Shown: positions 1 through 11,696 of the stretch, piece after piece
Numbering within the stretch: the stretch's first letter is position 1
Layout of the letters: each line of letters begins with the position of its first letter
Origin: Maniola hyperantus
Lineage: Eukaryota; Arthropoda; Insecta; Lepidoptera; Nymphalidae
NCBI RefSeq assembly: GCF_902806685.2
Contig: NC_048539.1
Location: forward strand, 7,886,501 to 7,950,500
DNA length: 64,000 nt
Direction: 5' to 3'
Made by a program: the position numbers and the translations under genes
The notes under the pieces: generated by a model
Database searches by the model: none
The model's input: only the letters and a program-made list of their open reading frames with translations
Told to the model about the DNA's origin: nothing

Positions 1-297
1 ACAGGAGGTCGCGGCGCATTAACATTTTAATTGTATATGCCACATCGGTTGAGCACTTTCAGACGACTAACGACTACATAATATACTCGGCTTGGAAAAT
101 CACCGTGGAGTGAGGAGTTGAGGACAGCACTGTGACGTCCAATCGCGCGTGTGACAAGCGCTTAATAGGTTATTATAATTTCGACACTAACGACTAACGA
201 GCCTATAAAATGGGTCTAGTGATGCAGTCAACAATTTGAATAAAATGCCAGAGATTAATTAAGTAACCTAAATTAAACATCTATCTTACTTTTCAGA

Positions 298-543
298 ATG
301 TCGACGAAACGAAGTACGAAGCGAAACATCAAAACATTTATTTTGGACACACATAGTTTGAGAAAATCCTCTGCTGATCAGTACAACTTGCTCGCTTACA
401 CATTATTGACTTTTGTAGTGGTACTTGGATTATACTTTTTAACCTTGGACTGGAAAGGCTATACTAATCCTGAGGAAGTTGATCTTGGTTCCGTGAGAGT
501 TGTCCGTCGAGGTCGGTATCGTCGCAAACCTGACCGCACATGA
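298..543 (+). CDS. small single-pass membrane protein, function unknown
   Basis: An 81-residue reading frame. The ATG lies directly after a good 3' splice site (pyrimidine-rich tract then CAG at 295-297 overlapping the start), so a 5' non-coding exon probably lies upstream, possibly in the first 200 bases. The N-terminal 28 residues are rich in Lys, Arg, Ser and Thr. Residues about 32-50 form one hydrophobic membrane segment (LLAYTLLTFVVVLGLYFLTL). The C-terminus is again basic (RRGRYRRK). No family is recognised. An AATAAA signal occurs near 790 in a suitable position. The hydrophobic segment and splice context argue for a real gene, but its role cannot be inferred. Confidence 0.55.
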   Translation: MSTKRSTKRNIKTFILDTHSLRKSSADQYNLLAYTLLTFVVVLGLYFLTLDWKGYTNPEEVDLGSVRVVRRGRYRRKPDRT

Positions 544-1552
544 CCAGATGGAGCAAGGTGGAAAAAAGACGTACGTATACTCAAAGTCATTTAATGTTAA
601 ATAGGTACTACATTATATTATGCCTATTGTACCTAATATTATCAAGAAGATACATTGTACAAAGATACATCTTTTTTACATTGAACTGGAATAACTAATA
701 CATACATGAAATTTTAATTATAAAGTTTTTATTTCCACTTTATCTTTTAAGTATTTAGGCCGGTAGGTTCAAACACAGATTCTACACTCTAATAAAAGAA
801 AAAATAGGCAAGGCAGTCGCGGAGATAAGTTATATAAAAGGTAAGATAAACAACCCAAGCAAGAGGTCAAATAAGTAACGTGACCAAGGTACATTATATA
901 ATATTAAAAAATTAAAACTAGCATATCTTTCCCTCGGTTTCCATGATTTTTAAACATTGATAAATGGTGGGTGCTGGATAGCCGTGTAGAGACTAGAGAG
1001 ACACGCACCTCGGTAGATCCCCACCAGATGGTCATTATCAAAGACGAATTCTACAAGAGGCTGACGGACAATGTCATCAGACGAGTCGCAGAAAGCTGGA
1101 GTATGGAGTATATATTGTGCACAAGCTGCAAAAAACTAGTCTTAATCTTATGGGCTTCCGAAACGGTCAAGCGTAGATTTTTACTTGAGCCAAGCATTTT
1201 GACCGTTTACAAAGTGTGCTTGATGCTAATCATGCGTCAACGTAGTTGACGGTGATTGATGCGATTTTATATTTTTGCTTGACGCGACGTTCGGACAGTG
1301 TTCGACATCGCAGAGTACATAGGTTCGACATAATATGAGAAAAGTACCGTTTGCTTGATGCGACCTTCAAGCAGCTTCATCATGCAGAACAAAACTATTA
1401 CGTGCTTGACGTCTTGAAGCCCTTTGGTTTGTCCATGTCTTATAGTGTGGAAGTCCCTACAGGCTACAAAAGACCTATGTCCAGTATGTATTCAGAAGAT
1501 CAATTGGGACGACGATGACGAAAATGGTTACCTACTTAGTTACAACTCGTAC
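544..1552. other. intergenic, no supported gene
   Basis: AT-rich DNA between two convergent genes. A 279-base open frame at 971-1249 begins with GTG and has no recognisable protein signature. Between about 1190 and 1430 the words GCTTGACGCGA and GCTTGATGCGA recur in imperfect copies, a decayed local repeat of unknown origin. Confidence 0.5.
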
Positions 1553-2975
1553 CTAAACACTAAACTCCACTCCAATAACTAATGCCTTTAATTCTTTCTG
1601 AACAGCAGTCAAGTTTGCGAAATAGACAGTTTTAGTTTTTCCGATCCTATGCACACTTGTTGACGCTAAGCCAAACAGCCGACCCCTTTGAAGCAGCAGG
1701 TCTCCAGCACGTACGGGACATTTTCCAAAAGTTTTCACAGCGATTGTAGCGTTTTCATTCAAATTGCGTATTAGATGTACAAATATAATGTTCTCTACCA
1801 AGTATTTCGCCAGTTGGAACGATAAAACTCGTCCTCCACGGATTGATCTGCCAATAACGTATAATTGTTTTTTTGGATCCAAATTTAGACCGATTTTGAC
1901 TGTACTCATGCAGTCGCCCATGTTTTCAAGAACAGACAAGACGACCAAATTCTTTGTAACGACGCCATCATGAGGTATAGTTTCCGCAAGATCAACCGTA
2001 AAACCTTTCTTACATCGGGGACTGAAAAAATAAAAACAGTCATGAATAATATAATATTTTATCAGTTCAAAAATTCCAAGTAAGTAGTCTAAATTGTTGT
2101 TATTTATCCACCAATGAATTTCATTTAAGAATTAGAATTTACATTAAGTAATTGTCGTTTGATAATTTATTTATGTGACTATACCTAACAAGTAATAATA
2201 TCACTTGGAAATTGTTACTAGGCAATAGGCATATTGGATACAATTGTTTATGATACTTACTCCAACGCGGTGATAGGGAGTGGTCAACCTTCCGATCGGG
2301 GGTCTTTTCGAAGTTAAGTGCATTCTAAGCAATGAATCAATTGGCTTATCGGTGAAGGAAAATATCGTGAGGAAACCTGCATACCTATCAGTTCTCCCTA
2401 TTGTTCTCATATGTGTATGAAGTCAGCCAATCTGCATTAGATGAGTAGGGTAGACTATCCAGGCCAAACTCTTCTCATTCTAAGAGGAGACATGCTCGTG
2501 TGAGCGCTCAGTAGTGAGCCGGCGATGGTTTGATGATGATGATGATAATGATGATTACTCACTCAGTAGGACTTCCTATACGTAGTCGAATTGGACCTGA
2601 TTTTAAACATAATTCATTTGCCAATATAGAATATCGAGATAGCACAGCGCCCACACAAACAAGTTCATTGGATGATGTCAAATGTATTCGCGCTACATAA
2701 CGATAATCGTCTAATTTAACCACATTGCACTCTATTTCAGTGTTACTATAGACCGACTGGGAATGAAATCCTTTGTAGTGCATAACTACATTATTAATAA
2801 CTAAAGCAGTTGTCGTAGCGATTATGGCCACGAGCAATGCGATAACGCCCATTTTACTTCTATCTGAACGATCGTCCCATGGCGTATTGATGAAATTATA
2901 ATTGAATTTATTCTCTTCCGTATCAGAGATGTCTTCAACATTTAATTTATTGAATTCAGAATTTTCATTTTCCAT
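1553..2975 (-). CDS. membrane-anchored serine-protease homologue lacking the catalytic His (two exons)
   Basis: Two exons join in frame: 2975-2563 and 2021-1553 (413 + 469 bases, 293 residues). The donor is GA|GTGAGT at 2562 and the acceptor TTTTTTCAG ends at 2022; the split codon becomes GAT. Residues 1-41 are acidic and polar, 42-63 are a hydrophobic signal-anchor (GVIALLVAIIATTTALVI), and the rest would face outside as in type II transmembrane proteases. Residues 106-134 follow the trypsin pattern around the catalytic His (C-x-G-A-x-L ... C), but the usual TAAHC reads LANELC, so the His is absent. No clear GDSGG block appears in exon 2. Probably an inactive trypsin-fold homologue; the fold assignment rests on one motif and the overall spacing. 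Confidence 0.55.
2268..2553 (+). mobile_element. diverged tRNA-headed SINE in the intron of the protease homologue
   Basis: The body matches the SINE seen at 50486-50805: the block GGTGAAGGAAAATATCGTGA, then the GAGGAGAC and GTAGTGAGCCGGCGATG words, ending in a GATGATGATG tail. The head is degraded. Confidence 0.7.
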
Positions 2976-4580
2976 TTCAAAACCGATACTTACGTAACAA
3001 TTTAATAAAAAATTAAAAATATTATAATCACAGGAAGTATTTCACAGTAACGTAGATATTAATTATTAAAATAATAATAATGAATTAAGTAATAAGACAA
3101 GTAGGAGGTGCCTACCTCCCAATGCAAAAATCTAGTTGGTATGCAGTAATGATATAAGGCTTAAGCTATCTCTATTGATCTAGAGCTTTCCTCTTTTGCA
3201 GGAAGTATTATAAAGGGACAGCAATACCTGTCATTTTAGTGTAAGTTTAGGGATTGTATACCAACAGAATTAACCACAATCCACATCTCACCTTGTAACG
3301 GTCACCACGCTAAGGGCGCGCGCTTTTTAATAATATTACCTATTCACTCTTGTTTTATAGATATCCGTATTGTAATTTGTAATAGATAGGAAACACAAAT
3401 CTTGGAAGAATTGGCTTGGCTATGCGTACGGAGAGGGGACTGGTAACGCAAAGCGTTGTTCCATGCGTGTTGATGAAATGTCGATAACACAGCGATGGAA
3501 TCTCGCCCGGCCTCTTAGGATACGGTGGTAGCAATAGCAACGAAGGTCGAGGAGGTGAAACTGAATCAAGGGTCTATGAAGCAAGTCTTCTGGCAACCTT
3601 TAGGTCTCGTAGGTCTACCACTAACAATACTAGCTGTAGAATCGCGGTAACACATTATTTTGCCAACAGCGATTCATAATGATTATGATGGAGTGTAAGT
3701 AGGGTAAAGAGGGTGTAAGCTTCTTAACTCTGTACTGTTGGGCCGTGAAAAGCTAGCAGACAGACAGACAGACAGACACTCTTTCGCATTTATAATATTA
3801 GTATGGATAAGGGTTGCGCTTAAGTAGAAGAAGGGTAAATTTAAAAAGACCGGTAAATTTAAAATAGAGAAATAAACTACGTAAATTGTTGAGGCAAAAA
3901 TTTATGTTGGGTTGAGGTATGGTCTTGGTATGGTATACTGAACCTGTCACTAACTACTTGCTCACTAAAAATATAAAATTTTCTAACTCGACATATTACT
4001 TCACTCCGCTAACAACTGCTACATTCATACCAATACCTCTGATCGAGCTCCATACCATGTCCTTACATCTCCATACTCTACACTCCAATGATGATGTCGA
4101 ACGCTCCAAACGCGAATCACCTTGGATGATGTTATAAACTTTCTCTATGCGAATCATATTGGTAGAAGAGCAAATCGCCGACAGATCACCGATTACAAGT
4201 TTTTTGCCAAAAGCAAAAGGGTTTGTTGACGCGAATCATAAACTAACTACCTTACCTACCACTAACGGATAACTAACGGTAGAAAGAATAAGTTATATAG
4301 CCGACTCATGCCGACCATTATCTATTTTGTTTTTATATATTTCTTTTATGGAATGCAGAACAAAAAACACTAAAAAACTGAGTTCGAAATTAGTTTTTGC
4401 AGGTGATTGATTTTTATTATCATAAATTTTGAGCCGTTGTTTTATATTGAAATTATTTCACACGTTTCTAAAGTTATCCGTAACAACTGCAAGCTCAAGC
4501 ACTTAGTACCTAGGTATCTAATCTGTGACTTTTTTTCTGGTCGGTGTCTGTGACACAACCCAGCTCCGAGTGCCACAGAG
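2976..4580. other. intergenic DNA upstream of the protease homologue
   Basis: No supportable gene. Short frames at 3355-3540 and 3919-4137 have no protein signature. It contains a truncated Helitron-like end (3738-3807) and otherwise unremarkable AT-rich sequence. Confidence 0.5.
3738..3807 (-). mobile_element. Helitron-like terminal fragment
   Basis: It reads GTGAAAAGCTAGCAGACAG, a CAGA microsatellite, CGCATTTATAATATTAGTA, then GGA. This is the reverse complement of the 5' end of the family that is more complete at 36232-36450. The 3' part is missing. Confidence 0.6.
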
Positions 4581-5652
4581 TAATAATAATAATAATAATA
4601 ATAACCTCAGAACCTACTTTGAGACGATGAGGGGGGGTAGAATGTGATAAAGGACTCACCCCACTATCCTTAGCCCAAATCGAGTGGCAGAAACCGGTGG
4701 TACTTAGCACCTCTGACCGGGAGGCCGTATGGAGGGAGAAGGAGCTGCACGGACGCTTTTTTAAAGCTCTTAATGAGCCACACGTAGATAAAAAAGCGTC
4801 CGTGCAGTGGCTGCGCTTTGGTGACCTCTTCGGGGAAACCGAGGGTTTTGTCTGTGCGATACAAGATCAGGTGGTCAAGACGCGGAACTATCGAAAGTAC
4901 ATTCTGAAGGATGGCACTCACGACATCTGTAGAGCTTGTCGCCATCCCGGCGAGTCACTCAGACATGTGCTTTCGGGATGCTCAGCGCTTGCCAACACTG
5001 AGTATCTGCACAGACACAACCAAGCAGCCAAAATCCTTCACCAAGAGCTTGCTCTGAAGTACGGTCTCCTGGATGAGAGGTTGCCGTATTACACGTACAC
5101 ACCGGTGCCGGTACTCGAGCGCGACGGAGTCCGGCTCTATTGGGACCAGTCCATCATCACGGACAGGACTATTCTAGCGAATAAGCCTGACATCGTGGTG
5201 GTGGACCGGGCACAGTCGCGGGTGTTTTTGGTGGACATCACCATTCCGTATGACGAGAACCTCGTGAGAGCTGAGACGGAGAGAAAGCGCAAGTATCTCG
5301 ATTTGGCTCACGAGGTTTCCGACATGTGGCATGTGGAGTCCACTGAAATCATCCCAATCGTCATATCTGCGAATGGGTTGATCCCAGTCAGCCTCGCTCA
5401 CCATCTGAGGCGACTGGGGTTCCGTGGCAGTTCGCTCGCAGCCAGGATGCAAAAAGCGGTCTTGCTGGATTCGGCTAGGATAGTCCGCCGATTTCTTCAC
5501 CTGTCGCCCTGACCCCCGGCCGTTTGGTCTCCCCTGCCGGGGTGTAGGTTTATTTATTTTTATGTATGTGAGTATATTATAACTCTTTTGGCTTTTATAT
5601 ATATCTATTTTGTACACGGGCGAGAGCAAATAATATATAATAATAATAATAA
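4581..5652 (+). mobile_element. Dong-like (R4-clade) non-LTR retrotransposon, 5'-truncated, in a (TAA)n tract
   Basis: The element lies between TAA repeats at 4581-4603 and 5628-5652. Bombyx Dong is known to insert in TAA repeats, so the setting fits the family. Only the 3' part of the ORF and a 3' UTR of about 120 bases remain. No reverse transcriptase domain is present. Confidence 0.75.
4631..5512 (+). pseudogene. C-terminal fragment of the Dong-like polyprotein (CCHC plus restriction-like endonuclease)
   Basis: Open from just after a TGA at 4628 to the TGA ending at 5512, with no ATG at its head: a 5'-truncated copy. The translated part contains a CCHC zinc motif (CRACRHPGESLRHVLSGC, C-x2-C-x8-H-x4-C). 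It is followed by a PD-(D/E)xK-type core: KPDIVVVD, then VFLVDITIPYDENL and a Lys/Arg-rich helix. That order of CCHC then restriction-like endonuclease is diagnostic of the R2/R4/Dong group, which cut their target with this domain. The reading frame is intact, so truncation on insertion is more likely than later decay. Confidence 0.75.
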
Positions 5653-5984
5653 TGTTCTTTATTTCAGGCAAAATGTACCCATATTATTACAAAAGTCAAT
5701 AAAATTATAAATAAAATAAAATAAAATATAAATATAAATAAAATATAAATAAAAATATAAAACAAAAATATAAATAAAATAAAATAATCCGGCTCAAAAG
5801 GGTTAGAATCATAGGGGTGCAACTCCAGAACATTAAAAAATCGCAAATTGAAATTCGCTTGTGGTGCCATCTAAGCGCGAGTACGGCTAAACAAATAGAT
5901 AACAGTTAATAAAAGACGTAAATAGATGGCGGGCACATTGTTGTAATTTTAAATTACAAACATTTGGACAGCCACAGTCACCGT
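5653..5984. repeat. AT-rich LINE 3'-tail debris
   Basis: TTCTTTATTTCAGGCAAAAT is the reverse complement of a common lepidopteran LINE 3' end, followed by degenerate ATAAAATA repeats to 5785. The word GGCTCAAAAGGGTTAGAATC at 5791 recurs, inverted, near 46870 and 59850, marking another low-copy repeat. Confidence 0.45.
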
Positions 5985-6108
5985 CAGTGGTGCCAGATAA
6001 GGCGAATTACCGCCATTTAGGCTACCTCGGGGGGCCAATCGGCGCCCAAAAATCCCGATTGGCTACCAGTAACCATTTAGGCAACCAGTAGGGCGATTGT
6101 CTAAAACC

Positions 6109-6257
6109 GGTATCAATCATTATTACAATCTCAATTGTTCTGATTGGCTGAATTTGTGCAATCCTTGTTGCAACAATGCATTGTAGCCAATAGTGAGCGA
6201 GCATTAACCAATCAGAGATGATTGTGATCGTAACATTGTAGCTGTCAAACAACCGCG
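6109..6257. repeat. palindromic MITE nested in the hAT element (copy 1 of 3)
   Basis: It shares ATCATTATTACAATCTCAAT, TGATTGGCTGAATTTGTG and TTGTTGCAACAATGCATTG with 47408-47560, and in inverted form with 10478-10577. The two halves are partly complementary around CAACAATGCATTG. Confidence 0.7.
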
Positions 6258-6321
6258 GTAGGGCCCCTGGAAGATAGAAACGGGCGATTTTAGGCTACTC
6301 AGCAGGCAAAATCCTAAAACA

Positions 6322-6452
6322 AATTCCTAAAGGCCGGCAACGCATCGGCGGCTCCTCTGGTGCTGCAAATGTTCATGGGCGGCGGTAATCACTTAACATC
6401 AGGTGACCCGCCTGCTCGCTTGCTCGCTATATCTATTAAAAAAAAAAAAAAA
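6322..6452 (+). mobile_element. LINE 3'-end fragment with poly(A)
   Basis: AAAGGCCGGCAACGCATCGG, then ATGGGCGGCGGTAATCACTT and CATCAGGTGACCCGCCTGCT, ending in a 15-base A run. This is a widespread lepidopteran LINE 3' terminus, strongly 5'-truncated. Confidence 0.6.
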
Positions 6453-6744
6453 CGGGCGAATTCAATTGGTAAATATCTGGCAACCCTGGTCACCGTTGAA
6501 GTTCAAAACTTTTCATGTTTTCGTGTATTGTTGTTTGTGCGGTTCTAAATATTTCTATTTCTGATAAATTTATCTGACCCTGCTTTGTTTACTGGACTCT
6601 GTGTTTCCTTTAACCACCTCGATAACTACCTAAGGATTGATTTACGGACTCGATTCATGCCTGAACGATTGACCACGGCTACGGATTACGGACTTGTTTT
6701 TGCTTTGTGAAAAGATTTTCTGTCGATAGATTTGTGCAGGGAAA

Positions 6745-9700
6745 ATGCCACGGAGATCTCGATGTGTGTTCGGATGTGAGCAATTCGGTAAGTTTAAAAT
6801 CAGCTCACTTGTAATCTAACACAAATCTCTTAAACGAGTCAAACTCTATGCTCCATTAGTACATTAGGTATTTTATCATGATACTAAATAATTCCTGCGA
6901 TTTCGTCCACGTGGATATCATCCAAAAAACCATTTTAGAAATCCCGTGAGAAGTCCAATTTTCCGTGATAAAAGTAGCCTACAACCGTCTCCGATGCAAG
7001 CTATCTCTTCACCAAATAGATGATGCCCGCCACTTTGTCTACGTTGGTTTAGGGTTTTAAAGAATCCCATGGGAACTGTTTGATTTTCCGAGGCAAAAGT
7101 AGCCTATGTCCTTACCTGGATGCAAGCTTCTCTGTACCTTCTAACTTTTATCATAAACGGTTACACAAATTGACTGTGAAAAGCTAGCAGACAGACAGCC
7201 TGACATACTTTTGCATTTATAATATTGGTAAGGATTATTGACTACTAATTCTGTACATTTTTTGTTTTGTAATTAAGTGTAGGTACGTAGGTACAACATT
7301 AGATATTATTTTGAACTTTAATGACTATGGTTTTTTTATATTTTACTAGCTGCCCCAGCGAACGTCTTACCGCCTAGTCGATTTCGGGCAATTCCATAAA
7401 AACCATCCTCGTACTTCAAGGAATATTATAAAAAAAGAATTAGCGAAATCGGTTCAGCTGTTCTCGAAATTTGCGCTTAGCAACACATTCAGTGATTCAT
7501 TTTTATATATATATTATAGAGATTAAGTAAATAAGTACAATAAGTATAGATAATACAATAATATATTGCATATTTTATGTTACTACTTTTTCAGATGTTT
7601 TGCATCACTTTCCAAAACCTGGCCACTCCTCTTTGAAACGATTTCAACAATGGAAAGAGATAGTAGGACAAGATTTAGAAAGCAAGACTGATGATGAAAT
7701 ATATACGAATTATCGAATTTGCAATCACCACTTTGAAGATCGTTTTTTATACCATCACAGTAAAAGACTAGCAAAGACAGCATTTCCTTCTCTTAACCTT
7801 GGTGAGTTTTATTTATTAGTTATTACAGTAGAGAGGATTTTGAGAAATTACATTGATTGACATGTCAATAATAGGTCAAAGCACAGATTGTAGAAGCTTG
7901 AAAACACTGGCCAAGTGTGGGTCAGACTTGTGCACAGAGGGTCCCATACTTCAGTCGTATTTTTCGACGTTTTGCACGATAAATCAAGAACTGTTATGTA
8001 GAAAATAACTGGCCAAGTGCGAGTTGGACACAGCACATAGGGTTCTGTAATACACAAGAGTAAAACAGATCACTTTTCTTAACAAGCCGCAAAACTGTAG
8101 AGGTTTATTGTTAATATCAAAAAAATCGACTTGGCAGCGCTACGGGATACCCCACTTGGTATCAAATGTAATAAGTACAAATGTTTCTATGGAATCTTCA
8201 AAACTGAAATCTCCTAATGAAGTTGCAGACAGAAACTAACTATGTATAAGTCAAAGTCAAAGTCAAAGTCAAAGTCAAATGATTTATTCAAAATAGGTAA
8301 TAAATTACTCTTATTGATTGTCTGGTATAGTGTTAGATTTGTAAGATAATATAGTGGTGATAATTATAACGCAAACTTAAAACTAAAGCTACGAGGGTTC
8401 CAAACGCGCCCAGGTCTGAGAAGAGCCCACAACAAACTCAGCCGGGTATTCTTTTTATTATCACCACTTTACAAATTTATTGTAACTTATTAGAACTATC
8501 ACAAAGTCGTTAAGCAACTCATTCCCAAGCTTGCTTATCATTTAAATAATCCTTTACATTGTAATAGGATTTTTCAATTAGTTTACGTTTTATGAAAACT
8601 TTGAACTTGTTGAGAGACATCTCCTCCTCTATAACTAATAATTATAACATAAACACTTCTTCTAAAACTCTATTTTGCATATTTCAGGTGCCATTGATTC
8701 AAGTCTAGATGCTAATACAATAAATCAACCAGAAAGTTCTACACATAATCAATCGGTCGCTCAAAGTACCCCATCTGTGGTTCACAACATCCAAGCAGGA
8801 TATTCTCAAACTCAGATTCAGAAAAAAATAATTACTAGTAAGTTGTGGCCATAAACAACAAATAATACACATACACACATACACACTGGGAGGTTACCTG
8901 GCTGGCACCCCACTAGACCTAGGTCTACTTAATTGTTATTACTTGTTTTTATCTGTATTATAAGTATTTTTTGTGTTCCTTATATGTAATTTAATATGTA
9001 ATAATATCCAATAAATTTAATTTAATTTAATTAAATAAGAGATAAAAAATCTTTACTGTTTAACAAGATTTTAACAAGAATAGAGTATTGAAAATTGTCT
9101 AATAGTTAATGTATACTTAATAAAAACACCTTTTTTTTTTCAGGAAAAGCTGGTCAAAGACATGTGAATCTCAAAGTTCAGAAATTGTTAAGGAAAATAG
9201 TTAATTTGAAAAATAAATTATTCGAACAAAGAAACCAAGTAAAGATAGCAAAAAAAATGTCAAAAACAAAATTATTTAACAAGGTTCTAAAATACTTACC
9301 TATGCCTGCTCAAACACTTGTAAAAATGCAATTAACACAGCATAACAAAAAAAGCCGTGGAAGAAGATTTAATCATGCAGAAAAATTAATGTCACTCTCG
9401 ATATATAAGAAAAGTCCAAAAGGCTATAACTTTTTGAGAAAAATGTTAACTTTGCCATCAAAACGAACATTACTGGATGTCCTTAAACAAATAACAATTA
9501 AACCAGGCTTAAACCCTGCGATAATTAAACTTTTGAAAAATGCGGCAGAAAAATTGGGGATGGAGCAACGATTATGTGTATTAATCTTTGATGAAATGTC
9601 TTTGTCTCTATCCCTACATTTCAACACAGCATTCGATCAAGTAATCGGATTTGAAGATTTTGGGGGAAATGAAATTACAGAGAATATTGCTGACCATGTT

Positions 9701-11696
9701 TTGGTATTCATGATAAAGGGGCTAAAAGCTAAGTTCAAACAGCCAATTTGCTATTTGTTTTGCAAAAGTGCCACAAAGGCAGTAATATTAAAAAGGTGTA
9801 TTAAAAACATAATTACACAAATTAATCAAACAGGATTGGCTGTCGTCTCAACTGTCTGTGATCAATCTACAATTAACAACAAAGTTATAAATGAGCTGAT
9901 AAAAGAGACTAAAGTAGATTGTCTTAGATTAGGCAACGAGCCTAGGGATAGTAGTTTTGCTGTAGAAAATAATAATATATTCCCCTTATTTGATCCCCCA
10001 CATTTGTTAAAAGGAATACGAAACAATTTACTGACAAAAGAATTAAGATTCACACAGGAGGACGAAGTAAAGACTGCTAAATGGATACATTTAAAGCTTC
10101 TGTTAGATATTGATGCAGGAGAAGATGACTTACGAATGTGCAACAAGTTAACAGAAGCTCATGTACTCATAGAGAAAATTCCGAAGATGAAAGTAAAACA
10201 TGCTGCACAAGTTTTTAGTCAGCGTGTATCAGGAGCGCTACGATTTTGTGCAAGTAAGTACTGTTAATGTTCTGAAACTTTTAAAGACCTGATATTTGAA
10301 GACCTTCTTCACTTTAGAATTAATTCATCAGACTTTGGTACTACTTGACTAGCAAGGACTAATCTTATTCTCAATAATTATTTATTAGCAACATATATGG
10401 CGCTATTTTACATCTGTAATGTGATGATAGTGCAACTTTAAAACATCCACAACTCCATACTAATATTATAAATGGTTGACGCCAGCTCACTATTGGCTAC
10501 AATGCATTGTTGCAACAAGAATCGCACAAATTCAGCCAATCACAACAACTGAGATTGTAATAATGATTGATGCCGGTTTTATGAAATCGACCCACAGCCC
10601 ACCCAATTTTGACGTTTGGTATACAAATAACTTCTTAGGGAAGGACACTACTTTTTTCTCTGAAAATCATAGAGTTCATAGATTTTAAGAAACCTAAATC
10701 CACGCGGGTGAAGTCGCGAGCATCAGCTACAAATCCATGTAAATGTGGCCTGACATTTATGTATAAAAAAATATATTTAAGTATTTATTTAAGTATTTAA
10801 TTTTTAATCTTTTTTCTTTTTCAGAAAATAATTTACTACCACAAGAGTGTGCTGACACAGCCGACTTGCTGCTATTATTTGATCGTCTTTTTGACTCCTT
10901 TAATGGAGGGTCTTATAAAAAGACCCATAAAATATATAAAAATTGTTTGAAAATGAACTCTGACCATTTTAAATTATGGGATGAAAGTGTGCCAATATTA
11001 AAATCAATGCGATTTAAGATGGAAACAAAAAAAAAAGATGGAACAGTAAGTATTCGTTATGAACAGGTTCCATCAATTAAAAATTGGATCCACAATATTA
11101 AAGTTATGAAAGAATTGTGGCTATATCTAAATGAAAAACATAATGTAACTAGTTTGTTAACGCGCTGTTTTAACCAAGATCCTGTGGAAAACTTTTTCTC
11201 CTCTGTGAGGAGCCACGGGGCTAGAAACACAAACCCTACCTGCCAGCAGTTTGAAAGTATTTACAAAACATTACTTGTAAATAATTTAAATTCAAGTCAC
11301 TCATTAGGGGCTAACTGTGAGGAAGATCCTAACAAAATGTTACAAAATTTAGATTGTCTTTTGATAGAAAATGACATCAAAGAGCCCCCGATGAGCAATG
11401 AGCCAATGGATACAGATCTAAGTATAGAAAATTTGGCAGATAGTAGTTCAGAAATTGGAGACAAATTAATAATCTCTGAAACTAAAAAGTATGTGACAGG
11501 GTTTGTCATAAAAAAGCTAAAAAGGAATGTGTGTAAATCTTGTATAAAATGCAATAATGAATTGTGTGACACCACCCCACCTCAAGCAGATGAATACATA
11601 CATTCTATCGATATCACAAGGAGATCTCTTTACCGACCCTCGCGTAACTTTTCAAATTGTGTGAGAAATATAATAAAAATAGTAAAAGCATGTTAA
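6745..11696 (+). CDS. THAP-domain P-element-like transposase (THAP9-like), five exons
   Basis: Exons 6745-6787, 7595-7801, 8688-8837, 9144-10253 and 10825-11696 join with consistent phase 1 and GT-AG sites, giving 793 residues. Residues 1-81 are a THAP zinc finger: C7-x3-C11-x45-C57-x2-H60, with Pro21, Trp34, Phe61 and AFPSLN in place of the AVPTIF box. Exon 4 starts with a Lys-rich coiled segment and holds the RNase H-like core: LIFDEMSL (first Asp), VCDQSTINN (second Asp) and LFDPPHLLKGIRNN, a THAP9/P hallmark. Exon 5 has DPVENFFSSVRSHGARN, the block carrying the last acidic residue. All three acidic positions are present. It stops early relative to the family; the missing tail lies in another frame just downstream. 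Confidence 0.85.
6890..7232 (-). mobile_element. Helitron-like repeats in transposase intron 1, present in both copies of the transposon
   Basis: GCGATTTCGTCCACGTGGAT ... GTGAAAAGCTAGCAGACAG ... CATTTATAATATT. Two partial head-to-tail units can be seen. The same block occurs in the deleted copy near 61320-61650, so this insertion predates their separation. Confidence 0.6.
7346..7522 (-). mobile_element. non-autonomous Helitron, third family
   Basis: On the minus strand it begins TCTCTATAATATATATA and ends GCAGCTAG, inserted between A (7345) and T (7523) as Helitrons do. The deleted transposon copy lacks it, which gives an empty site. Confidence 0.7.
7908..8180 (-). repeat. fragment of the GGGTTCCG repeat family
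   Basis: GTCGTATTTTTCGACGTTTT and TGGCCAAGTGCGAG match, inverted, the right half of the elements at 41028-42465 and 44224-45477. Confidence 0.5.
8247..8640 (-). mobile_element. 5'-truncated LINE 3' end with (TTTGAC)n tail
   Basis: On the minus strand the reading frame MSLNKFKVFIKRKLIEKSYY followed by NVKDYLNDKQAWE and a stop is a classic CR1/L2/Jockey-type LINE C-terminus. It is followed by a 3' UTR with a GAATAAA signal and a TTTGAC repeat tail (8247-8277 on the plus strand). It lies in transposase intron 2. Confidence 0.75.
10478..10577 (-). repeat. palindromic MITE fragment (copy 2 of 3)
   Basis: Inverted match to 6109-6257 (CAATGCATTGTTGCAACAAG, AGATTGTAATAATGATTGAT). It lies in transposase intron 4. 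Confidence 0.65.

Larger units (their letters stand above)
5985..6488. mobile_element. hAT-type MITE with 8-bp target duplication
   Basis: The left end reads CAGTGGTGCCAGATA and the right end, reversed, CAGGGTTGCCAGATA, an imperfect terminal inverted repeat of the hAT form. Exact 8-bp duplications GTCACCGT lie at 5977-5984 and 6489-6496. There is no transposase. Two other repeats are nested inside. Confidence 0.85.

Noticed and set aside
971..1249. 92-codon open frame near the small membrane-protein gene
   Set aside because: Starts with GTG, has no protein signature and no splice context; likely chance.
1764..1973. Plus-strand frame
   Set aside because: Lies antisense inside exon 2 of the protease homologue, which has better support.
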